This document shows positions 7,798-15,049 of a stretch of 27,447 nucleotides of DNA, piece after piece. The stretch comes from CAYTIB01 sp964437725. GTDB lineage: Bacteria > UBA8248 > JACPRG01 > G963555815. The notes under the pieces are model-generated. The model did no database searches. It had not been told where the DNA came from and saw only the letters and a list, made by a program, of their open reading frames with translations. A program made the translations under genes and the position numbers. Numbering within the stretch: the stretch's first letter is position 1; each line of letters starts with the position of its first letter. The stretch lies in NCBI GenBank assembly GCA_964437725.1, contig CAYTIB010000028.1:1-27447 (forward strand). The letters run 5' to 3'.

Positions 7798-8820
7798 ATG
7801 ACGGAAATTCGTGACCGCTGGGAGGCGGTGAAAAAATATTCTGACATCCTCCCCCCTCACTACATTATGTGGGGTGACAAGTTTGTTGATTTTCGTAATC
7901 AGCCAAAATGGGACATTCCTGATATTGTTGTTTTGGGTGTAGCCGTAGTGGGGGTCTTCATCGACCGCGAACAGAACCCAAAAATCCCCATATATCCGGA
8001 TGAAATCAGAAAAGCGATAGAGGAGTGTGTCGAGATTGGTGCGGTTTCCGTTCATATGCATGTTCGTGACGATGAAGGCAGACCATCTGCAAGCCTCGAA
8101 AACTTTCATAAGGTCATTGATCCCCTACGTACCAAATACGGGAATGAAATTGTTGTGGACGGGGGCTGTATGACTGGAGAATCTTTTCCCGAGGCTGTAG
8201 GCCCCGTTACAGATGGTTTATTCGAGATGTCAATTGTCAATCCATCAACCGGATTATTGGGTGACAATTTGCGTGCCATGTCTCCCGACACCATGAAAGC
8301 GCAGGCTAAATTTTTTAAGGAATGCGGTGTCCGGCCTCTCATTGACGTTCACGACACCGGCAGCATTGAGAATGCCAAGCGGTATCTCATTGATGAAGGC
8401 CTCATTGACCCACCTATAATCTGGCACCTTCTCCCTGGCCTGCCGGGAACGATGTTCTTTCCCAACCCCCGTGCCATGACAGAGGGCCTAATGTTCCTCG
8501 TTAATCGCATCCGGGAGATTGATCCGGCCTCCGTCATCATGGTAAGCGATCCCGGGAGAAGCACAATCTACCTTTCCACACTGGCTATGCTATTGGGCCT
8601 ACACGTCCGCGTTGGGATGGAGGACACCCTTTGGAAGTTTCCCCACAAAGACGATATGGTGGAATCCAGTTTGGAGGTCATAGAAGCCACCAAAGAGATC
8701 GCCCATCATCTCGGCAGGAGACCTGCCACCGCAGAGGAATTCCGAAAGCTCGTGGGAATCGAGAAACCTTGGTCCGAAACACCCGCTGCTAAAGGATCAG
8801 AGAGAACGATAAGAACTTAA
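7798..8820 (+). CDS. Beta-keto acid cleavage enzyme (BKACE, DUF849 family)
   Basis: A 340-residue TIM-barrel enzyme of the family that includes 3-keto-5-aminohexanoate cleavage enzyme (Kce). The zinc-binding pair is in VSVHMHVRDDEGRPS (His86, His88). The catalytic/metal Glu region appears as VRVGMEDTLW (Glu275). Members split a beta-keto acid with acetyl-CoA, yielding acetoacetate and a new CoA ester. The protein has an extra N-terminal segment of about 42 residues before the usual first strand (IVVLGVAVVGVFIDRE...), making it longer than the typical 275-310 residues. The ATG follows AAGGAG. It lies just before an acetolactate-synthase-like gene, so a beta-keto acid is probably formed in this pathway (inference). 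Confidence 0.9.
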   Translation: MTEIRDRWEAVKKYSDILPPHYIMWGDKFVDFRNQPKWDIPDIVVLGVAVVGVFIDREQNPKIPIYPDEIRKAIEECVEIGAVSVHMHVRDDEGRPSASLENFHKVIDPLRTKYGNEIVVDGGCMTGESFPEAVGPVTDGLFEMSIVNPSTGLLGDNLRAMSPDTMKAQAKFFKECGVRPLIDVHDTGSIENAKRYLIDEGLIDPPIIWHLLPGLPGTMFFPNPRAMTEGLMFLVNRIREIDPASVIMVSDPGRSTIYLSTLAMLLGLHVRVGMEDTLWKFPHKDDMVESSLEVIEATKEIAHHLGRRPATAEEFRKLVGIEKPWSETPAAKGSERTIRT

Positions 8821-8876
8821 AACGATCTAAATATCCTCTAAGAAAACATTTTTTCTGTTGAGGGATGGGAAAACAC

Positions 8877-10580
8877 ATGCCCGATAATCAGTCCGCCGCA
8901 GAATACCTCGTTCAGCACCTGATCGCCGAGGGGGTTCCATACATCTTCGGGATCACGGGGGACACCGTCCTCCCCATCCTGGACGCTATGTACGACCGGC
9001 AAGACAAAATCCGATATATCACCTGTCGTATGGAACACGGAGCCACTGCCATGGCTGACGCCTATTCCCGCATTACCGGGAAGCCAGGCTGTGTGCTTCT
9101 TCACGTCGGACCTGGTATCGCCAATGGTGTTTTGGGGACACACATTTCACAAAAAGACGGGATCCCACTTATTGTACTTTCCGGCAATATGGACACTTTT
9201 CGCTTGGGACGGAACCTCTGGCATGAGTTTAACGTTGGTGGAGTTTTCGAGCAGGTCACCAAATGGAGTGATCAGCTTCGTGAGGCCAAGGACATCAAGC
9301 GTCTATTACGAACAGCCTTTCAAGTTGCCACCTCAGGGATGCCCGGCCCTGTCCATTTGGATTTGCCTAAGGATCTCATCAAACAACCAGTTAATGTCGA
9401 AAGCTCGGATCTGTCCTTGGTAGGTAACCGATCGGCCTTTACCACAAATAGTAACCGGCCAGACCCGGAGGCTGTGGAACAAACTTGCCAAATTTTGGCC
9501 GAGGCCAAGCATCCGGTTATCCTAGCAGGACGCGGAGTTATTTGGTCAAAATCCTCCAACCAGCTAATCGAGCTAGCTGAGCGTCTGGCCATTCCAATCG
9601 TGACCACGGAAATGGGGCGTGGCTCAATCTCTGAAGATCACCCACTCTGCTTTGGTATAGCTGGCCATTTTGGTCGCAGCACGGCCAATGAAGCACTACG
9701 GCGGGCAGATGTAGTTATGGGGCTTGGCTCTCGATTCCTAAATGTGAACACCATCAACTGGTCACTTATTCCCAACGGGGCGAAAATCATTCAGGTTGAG
9801 AGCGATCCACTGGAAATCGGCCGACAGTACGCCGTTGATGTAGGAGTCTTAGCCGATACGGGAAAATTTCTCGCCGACACCCTCGCACTTTGCAAAATGA
9901 AAGGACTGGGGGAAGAGCAGGGAACCGGGCACCCACGCGTGAAATCTCTTTCCGATCTTCACGTTGCCGAAACCCAGAAATTCTATGATGTAGATATGAG
10001 CGCTGTACCAATTAAGCCCCAAGTCATAACTCGAGACATAATGGATGTGTGCGATGAAGATACTATCTTTTCAGTCGGAATGGGTAATCACACCCAATAC
10101 GCTCACCAGATCAAGATCCGCAGGCCAGATCAATACATTGCTCCTATCGGGACGGGATCGATGGCCTATGCATTTCCGGCAGGCCTCGGAGCAAAATTGG
10201 CATCTCCGGACCGAAAGGTCGTTATTCCCATTGGCGATGGTGATTTTGGCATGATGACACAGGAACTGGAAACCTCCGTTAGGGAGAAGCTTCCTGTTGT
10301 GGTGATTATTTACAATGACTCGGGCTACGGTGCTTTGCGTCTATTTCAAAAGACACAGCACAGCGAACGGTATTTGGGCTCGGATTACGGCCAAACAGAT
10401 TTTGCAAAGCTAGCGGAGGCTTACGGTGCTCGTGGAGAAAAGATCGAGAAGCCAGGCGACCTAAAGCCCGCTCTCGAACAGGCCTTAGATACAGACGTAA
10501 CAACTGTACTCGACGTCCGGACCGACCCTTGGCAAGTTCACTATCGTTCCCCAGAATTTAAAGATTTTCATAAGTTTTAG
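8877..10580 (+). CDS. Acetolactate synthase-like TPP-dependent enzyme, full length
   Basis: A 567-residue three-domain TPP enzyme: PYR domain with catalytic Glu in CRMEHGATAMADAYSR, central domain (HPVILAGRGVIWS, GLGSRFLNVNT), and PP domain with GDGDFGMMTQELET and YNDSGYGALR. This is the fold of acetohydroxyacid synthase, benzoylformate decarboxylase, oxalyl-CoA decarboxylase and sulfoacetaldehyde acetyltransferase. The AHAS FAD/substrate segment (GTDAFQE type) is replaced by RLGRNLWHEFNVGGVFEQV, so a biosynthetic AHAS role is doubtful; Xsc signatures are also absent. The ATG at 8877 is preferred with GGGA upstream; an ATG at 8865 has GAGGG directly against it. It is the last plus-strand gene of the block, convergent with an MFS gene. 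Confidence 0.88.
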   Translation: MPDNQSAAEYLVQHLIAEGVPYIFGITGDTVLPILDAMYDRQDKIRYITCRMEHGATAMADAYSRITGKPGCVLLHVGPGIANGVLGTHISQKDGIPLIVLSGNMDTFRLGRNLWHEFNVGGVFEQVTKWSDQLREAKDIKRLLRTAFQVATSGMPGPVHLDLPKDLIKQPVNVESSDLSLVGNRSAFTTNSNRPDPEAVEQTCQILAEAKHPVILAGRGVIWSKSSNQLIELAERLAIPIVTTEMGRGSISEDHPLCFGIAGHFGRSTANEALRRADVVMGLGSRFLNVNTINWSLIPNGAKIIQVESDPLEIGRQYAVDVGVLADTGKFLADTLALCKMKGLGEEQGTGHPRVKSLSDLHVAETQKFYDVDMSAVPIKPQVITRDIMDVCDEDTIFSVGMGNHTQYAHQIKIRRPDQYIAPIGTGSMAYAFPAGLGAKLASPDRKVVIPIGDGDFGMMTQELETSVREKLPVVVIIYNDSGYGALRLFQKTQHSERYLGSDYGQTDFAKLAEAYGARGEKIEKPGDLKPALEQALDTDVTTVLDVRTDPWQVHYRSPEFKDFHKF

Positions 10581-10609
10581 GAGTTGATCCAAGCAGAAAA
10601 CATTCGATA

Positions 10610-11866
10610 TCAATTCCAACTACCTAATTCGGGGGAGGTTTTAGATTTTTTCTCCACACCGAACTTTTGCTTCGGTAGCGACCAAGCTACTCCTATTAGG
10701 ATCATCTTAAAAACAATTACAACGAACCAACCTATCCTAAAACTCCCGGTAAGATCATGAACTCCCCCCAAAGCCATCGGTCCAAGGAAGGTTAACCCGT
10801 ATCCAACCAATATATTGAATCCGGCCACACTGCCTACATATTTTGGATCAACGTAATCCAGTGGGAGCACCCAACAAAGAGCAAATGTTCCAGTCACTGT
10901 CAAACCCATTAGTGTCGCAATAAGCAAAGGGGCTGACATCGGAAAAAATATCATCGCCAGGAAAACTGGCACAAATCCACCTGATGAAATAACTACCCAC
11001 CATTTTCTTGCCCCGAAACGGTCAGAAATCAAAGGAATAAATAGACCCGAGGGTAAACCAGTAATGACGAATATTGTCAGAACTTGCGTCGAAGATTCCA
11101 GATTCATTCCTAACTCACTGTAGTAAGTTGGAATCCAGGAAGCCATAGAATAAAATGACAGGTTCATCATCAAGAAAATTATGTTTAGTTTCCACACCGT
11201 TTTATCTCGCCAAATTTCAGATAAGTACCTAACCTTCACCCCAGTAGACCCCTGCTCAGTCACCAGGATTACCCAGACCAGGAGGGCAAGAAGACCGTAT
11301 CCACTCCAGATTAGAAAAGTCCCTCGCCAAGAACCCGACAGGGTCACCATGTAGGGGAATGTCAGCCAAGATGCCACTGTTGCACCCACAATAAACCCGC
11401 TCGCAAATATTCCTGTGGCTGTTCCCGGCAAGTCTGGAAAGCGGTCTTTTACCATCCGCGTCAACCCAGGATTAGCTATCCCCATTCCTGCTCCGAGAAG
11501 CGCAGTCCAGACCACCAAAGGAATTAGGCCTCCCGGGACAGCTCTCAAGGCACTGCCCGTCACGAGCATCGTTAATCCCAAAACAATGGTTTTTTTCATG
11601 CCAATGTTGTCTGCCAGAAATCCCCCCGGTATTCCAAAAACTGCCATGAATAACGTGGGTACAGCAAATAGAAAACCGGCCTCTGCATAAGAAAGGGCTA
11701 GATCCGCTTTGATCAGCGGAAGTACGGGGGAGATAGCAATGGAGATTCCGCGAAGGCTTGCAGCAGCCAACCAGGCAGCTACCAAAAGACTCCATCGGTT
11801 TTGTATGCTCAAGTCGTTAGAAACCCTCAATGGAGCTGAAATTTGAAAGTCTAGGTTGCTGTTCAA
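10610..11866 (-). CDS. MFS transporter, CynX/NimT-like
   Basis: A 418-residue major-facilitator protein with about 12 hydrophobic segments, a soluble central loop near residues 205-225, and the MFS signature after TM2 (GGFLADNIGMKKT, about 82-94). GMGIANPGLTRMVKDRFP resembles the CynX/NimT branch, which carries cyanate, nitroimidazole and small organic anions. The listed start is a TTG at 11866 with no clear SD. A TTG at 11812 (18 residues in, before SIQNRWSLL) is preceded by GAGGG and may be the true start. It is probably the uptake carrier for a substrate handled by neighbouring enzymes, given its position between two catabolic blocks (inference). Confidence 0.88.
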   Translation of the reverse strand: MNSNLDFQISAPLRVSNDLSIQNRWSLLVAAWLAAASLRGISIAISPVLPLIKADLALSYAEAGFLFAVPTLFMAVFGIPGGFLADNIGMKKTIVLGLTMLVTGSALRAVPGGLIPLVVWTALLGAGMGIANPGLTRMVKDRFPDLPGTATGIFASGFIVGATVASWLTFPYMVTLSGSWRGTFLIWSGYGLLALLVWVILVTEQGSTGVKVRYLSEIWRDKTVWKLNIIFLMMNLSFYSMASWIPTYYSELGMNLESSTQVLTIFVITGLPSGLFIPLISDRFGARKWWVVISSGGFVPVFLAMIFFPMSAPLLIATLMGLTVTGTFALCWVLPLDYVDPKYVGSVAGFNILVGYGLTFLGPMALGGVHDLTGSFRIGWFVVIVFKMILIGVAWSLPKQKFGVEKKSKTSPELGSWN

Positions 11867-11981
11867 TCATCGTACGGAAGGATCTCTCATTTTCGGGTGG
11901 ACAACTATCAGTGAAGAGTATCCAATCATAGTTTCATTACTGGTAGCCATCCTGAACTAATTTAAAACAGTTTCCAATTTT

Positions 11982-12839
11982 CTATCTTTGTTCCTTGTGC
12001 AATCGAATGGAAAGAATTTTTATGTCTTGCTTCGGCTTAGATGAACGGGAATCCACAGGGACCTTCCCTATTCTGTCGACAACACCCATCCCTTTAACAA
12101 CTTTTCCGAAAACCGTGTGTTTACCTATCAGCCAATTTGTATCGACCAAGTTAATAAAAAACTGCGATCCGTTGGTGTTTGGGCCTGAATTAGCCATCGC
12201 AAGAGTACCTCGCTTCGGGTGGTAAGATCTGAATTTTGAATTGTAACGGTACCCCTGATTCCGGTACACGTCTTTGAGAGACATTGTGTTTAGCCGGTTT
12301 CGGATTTCTCGCATTTGTTTTTTCATATCACTCTGGGTTTTTATCTGCATTTGACGGAGCAGAGGAAAAATCAGAACCCTATTAAAGTCATTTTGCGATC
12401 GCACTTGCAACCACGGATGGGAATTACCTTTTTCATCGAGCACTTTGATCTTCTGAAGACCGAGGGCATCGGCATTAATCTCATCTTCGAATTTATACCC
12501 CGGATTGCCCGTTCCATTACCTAGCGGGTCACCCCCTTGAATCATGAATTTTTTAATCACTCGATGAAAGATCAAGTTATCGTAAAAGTTCTTTTTTACC
12601 CACTTCTGAGTTTTCGAATCTTTAAACCTTCTGGTCCCTTCGGCTAAACCAATAAAGTTTCCTACGGTCTTCGGCGCTTCCTTTTGGAATAGCTCAGCGT
12701 AGAATTGCCCCAAGTTTGTCCTGATCAGTACAACAGGATTATCAGAGCTGTTAAGTTGGAAATCCTGTGCAAATGGTGATTGAGCTGTGAATAAGAAAAA
12801 AGAGATGGCCAAAAAGATTTTCACTAATCGATTTTTCAT
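11982..12839 (-). CDS. Secreted cyclophilin-type peptidyl-prolyl isomerase with an internal insertion
   Basis: A 285-residue protein with a Sec signal peptide (basic start, hydrophobic core at residues 8-19, likely cleavage after SPFA) and a cyclophilin domain. The domain shows FHRVIKKFMIQGGDP (catalytic Arg93), then MANSGPNTNGSQFFINLVDTNWLIGKHTVFGKV (212-246), containing the Phe and Trp of the proline pocket. A segment of about 85 residues (roughly 122-208), predicted helical and basic, is inserted between FEDEIN and the RGTLAMANSG strand. Ordinary bacterial cyclophilins have only a short turn there. It would act as a folding helper in the periplasm. The SD near the ATG is modest (GGAAA). 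The upstream gene is probably separated by a terminator at 12861-12880. Confidence 0.93.
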   Translation of the reverse strand: MKNRLVKIFLAISFFLFTAQSPFAQDFQLNSSDNPVVLIRTNLGQFYAELFQKEAPKTVGNFIGLAEGTRRFKDSKTQKWVKKNFYDNLIFHRVIKKFMIQGGDPLGNGTGNPGYKFEDEINADALGLQKIKVLDEKGNSHPWLQVRSQNDFNRVLIFPLLRQMQIKTQSDMKKQMREIRNRLNTMSLKDVYRNQGYRYNSKFRSYHPKRGTLAMANSGPNTNGSQFFINLVDTNWLIGKHTVFGKVVKGMGVVDRIGKVPVDSRSSKPKQDIKILSIRLHKEQR

Positions 12840-12860
12840 CGCTTTCCGCCAGTTCCTTTC

Positions 12861-12880
12861 AAAAAACCCACCCGGGCTTT
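12861..12880 (-). terminator. Intrinsic terminator after the cyclase gene
   Basis: Read on the minus strand this is AAAGCCC, a GGGT loop, then GGGTTTT plus further Ts. It forms a 7-bp stem (one G-U pair) running into a T-run, located 41 bases after the cyclase stop and just before the cyclophilin start. Confidence 0.5.
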
Positions 12881-12920
12881 GTCTGAGTAGTATTTCTTAA
12901 AAATGTACCAACAAAATTAA

Positions 12921-13610
12921 TCACAAAATTCCAGCAAACGCCCGAATGGGGGCGCCCGTTCCATTCTTAAGTTTGATCGGTACGGCAAAAAACCAGAAAT
13001 CTTTCCCCAAAAGAGGTTTCAAATTTCTTAACATTTCAACCATATATACACGATTGGTCCCACAGATCTTCATATGGACCGGCCGGGTGTCGGGCGTGAC
13101 CTCGAGTGCCTCCACACTGACCAAGTCCACACCAATGAGCCGTAGATCTCGCTCCAATACCCAGTCCGCCACCGTGCTGTCCAGGTAGGGACGCGGAATG
13201 GCTAATTCAGGGTCATCGAACTTTTCTCCCCAGCCCGTGTAAACAAGGATCGCACTGCCAGGTCGTACGGAGGGTTTCATTTTTCTGCAACCGTCCTCCA
13301 AATCTTTACCGGTGATGGCCTCCCACTCCCCCTTATGTGACATGTCCACAACGCAACCAGGTAGAATAACCTCCGAAATAGGAATCTCCGCGATTTTTTT
13401 CCCGTTTGGATTAAAGTGGTATGGTGCGTCCAGGTGTGTACCTAAGTGTTCCGTGGCGAAAAAACAGTGTCCTTCCATACTTACACGTCCTTCAAACTTC
13501 TTCGAGGTTTCCTCGTGTGAGTACCACTTCCAAAATGTTGTCTTTGGGCTTCCGTAACAAGTCATACCATCAAAAATGTCGTTGGAAAGGTCTACTATTT
13601 CCTTAAACAT
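12921..13610 (-). CDS. Cyclase-family metal hydrolase (kynurenine formamidase-like)
   Basis: A 229-residue member of the cyclase / kynurenine formamidase fold, with the metal motif HLGTHLDAPYHF (His55, His59, Asp61) and the start DLSNDIFDGMTCYG, typical of the family. Members hydrolyse formamides, cyclic amides or lactones, or act as mandelamide or isatin hydrolases. Specificity cannot be assigned, and no tryptophan-pathway genes are present. The ATG has a clear GGGAG SD. It is divergent from the alcohol dehydrogenase gene across a 329-base region with a good dyad. In context it could open a ring or remove a formyl or carbamoyl group in the same pathway as the amidohydrolase (inference). Confidence 0.9.
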   Translation of the reverse strand: MFKEIVDLSNDIFDGMTCYGSPKTTFWKWYSHEETSKKFEGRVSMEGHCFFATEHLGTHLDAPYHFNPNGKKIAEIPISEVILPGCVVDMSHKGEWEAITGKDLEDGCRKMKPSVRPGSAILVYTGWGEKFDDPELAIPRPYLDSTVADWVLERDLRLIGVDLVSVEALEVTPDTRPVHMKICGTNRVYMVEMLRNLKPLLGKDFWFFAVPIKLKNGTGAPIRAFAGIL

Positions 13611-13643
13611 TCTTTTTCTCCCATTTACTAAAATGTTTTCCTG

Positions 13644-13671
13644 CGGAACAAATCAACTCATGGATGTTCCG
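13644..13671. promoter_or_regulatory. Inverted repeat, operator candidate
   Basis: CGGAACA (13644-13650) and TGTTCCG (13665-13671) are perfect 7-bp arms whose centres are 21 bases apart, two helical turns. This fits a dimeric regulator binding site about 35-60 bases before the cyclase start. Confidence 0.35.
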
Positions 13672-13831
13672 GATTCAAGGATATGGACTGACACTTAAAT
13701 TAATGCCACTTCATTCTCATCTACAGTTTCTGGATGGATGGGGATCCTTATCCGTCTAGTCCTAGCCTCAGATTTGGCCCACAAGCCATCGGCAACCTTT
13801 TTCATTGTCCATTAGCAAATCAATATCTCGC

Positions 13832-13861
13832 CCGACAATTTTTCTCGGACTTTGATAAAAT
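13832..13861 (+). promoter_or_regulatory. Possible sigma-70 promoter for the alcohol dehydrogenase-fdrA pair
   Basis: CCGACA (-35, 4 of 6) and TAAAAT (-10, 5 of 6) are separated by 18 bases, about 80 bases before the alcohol dehydrogenase start. The match is only moderate. Confidence 0.3.
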
Positions 13862-13939
13862 CTAGGGGTGGCTCCGCTCGCGCGAGGGCAAACGGCACAA
13901 CCCAAAATATACCAACATGTCACGAAGAGGAAATATCTC

Positions 13940-14983
13940 ATGAAAGCAATGGTACTCCACGAACTCGGCGGACCGGTAACCTTAGAGGAACGGGAACCAC
14001 GAAAGCCAGGAATTGGGGAAGCTCTGGTTCAAACTAAGGCAGCGGGTATTGGGCTCACGGTGGCAATAATGAAGGGGACCGCAGAGCTCGTCACGGCACT
14101 ACCTCGTATACCTGGCCACGAGATTGGCGGGGACATTGTTGAGATTGGAGAGGGAGTAGAGAATGTCAAACCTGGAGATCGCGTGACATGCCATTTCTAC
14201 CTAACATGCGGGTATTGTAAGTTCTGTCGGAGAGGGAAGGAGACCCTCTGCGAGAACTGGGGGGGGTATGTCGGAATGGCTTGTGACGGAGGCTACGCCG
14301 AATTCGTTACGTTACCTGCGCGAAACCTTATCAGGATACCAGACGGCGTCTCCTATGCAGATGCTGCAATTGCTGCAGATGCTATTTGCACCCCCTACCA
14401 CAATTGCACAGAGGAAGCACGTATTCAGCCTGGCGACAACGTTTTGATCATTGGAGCAGCAGGAGGAGTTGGAATACACGGTGTTCAAATGGCTAAGCTT
14501 TGCGGTGCTCGCGTCATCGCTGCTGATATTAATAACGAAAAGTTGGAGCTTACCAAGCACCACGGGGCAGACGAAGTTATCCTGTCCGGAAAACAGTCCA
14601 TTCCGGATGAGGTTATGAGGTTTACGGACGGGAAGGGCGTCGAAGCGGCATTAGATTACGTTGGAGGGAAAGAGACACTAGAGGCCTCCATGCAGAGTTT
14701 AGCAAAAATGGGACGCCTAGTTATTGTCGGGTTTAGGCCACCGTCAGTTTTTGGGACAAGTAACGATTTTCAGGTCGATCCGGGAGCGATGCTCGCTAAC
14801 ATGTTTGAAATTCACGGCTCACGCTATGCAAACCTCTCAGAGATCGAGGCTACACTAGAGACAATCCAACAGGGACAAATCCAACCCGTCATTTCCAACC
14901 GTGTTCGCCTGGAGGATATAGAGGATATCCACGTCAAGCTTCTCAACCAAGAAATTTCAGGAAGGGTTGTGGCAGAGCTTTAA
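13940..14983 (+). CDS. MDR-family alcohol dehydrogenase-like oxidoreductase lacking the catalytic-zinc Cys
   Basis: A 347-residue medium-chain dehydrogenase/reductase. A GroES-like domain with PGHE (58-61) is followed by a structural-zinc lobe with four cysteines (Cys90, 93, 96, 104), then a Rossmann domain with GAAGGVGIHGVQMAK. Strand two ends in AADINNEK, where the Asp favours NAD+. The conserved catalytic-zinc Cys of the GxCHTD-type motif is missing: the segment reads GIGLTVAIMKG (36-46). That makes a simple alcohol dehydrogenase reaction uncertain; some archaeal-type acryloyl-CoA reductases also look like MDR proteins with modified zinc sites. The ATG at 13940 follows GAAGAGGAAA. It is probably co-transcribed with fdrA, 66 bases downstream. 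Confidence 0.9.
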   Translation: MKAMVLHELGGPVTLEEREPRKPGIGEALVQTKAAGIGLTVAIMKGTAELVTALPRIPGHEIGGDIVEIGEGVENVKPGDRVTCHFYLTCGYCKFCRRGKETLCENWGGYVGMACDGGYAEFVTLPARNLIRIPDGVSYADAAIAADAICTPYHNCTEEARIQPGDNVLIIGAAGGVGIHGVQMAKLCGARVIAADINNEKLELTKHHGADEVILSGKQSIPDEVMRFTDGKGVEAALDYVGGKETLEASMQSLAKMGRLVIVGFRPPSVFGTSNDFQVDPGAMLANMFEIHGSRYANLSEIEATLETIQQGQIQPVISNRVRLEDIEDIHVKLLNQEISGRVVAEL

Positions 14984-15049
14984 AACCAAAAAAACTTCAG
15001 AGAAAATAATTCAACTTTGGAAAACCTAAAAACAACTGAGGAAACGAAG

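Larger units (their letters stand above)
13611..13939. other. Divergent intergenic region between cyclase and alcohol dehydrogenase genes
   Basis: This 329-base stretch has no convincing gene. It holds the cyclase SD, a 7-bp inverted repeat (13644-13671), the 12-mer TCCATTAGCAAA (13808-13819) also found before the aldehyde oxidoreductase, a possible promoter (13832-13861), and a 10-bp palindrome CTCGCGCGAG (13877-13886). Confidence 0.6.

Noticed and set aside
8877..10580. Sulfoacetaldehyde acetyltransferase (Xsc), as a partner for the ComDE-like enzyme
   Set aside because: The N-terminal and substrate-segment sequences do not match Xsc, and no phosphate acetyltransferase or sulfonate transporter is present.
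12921..13610. Kynurenine formamidase proper (kynB)
   Set aside because: Only the family motif is shared. There are no tryptophan-degradation neighbours, and the family contains many other hydrolases.
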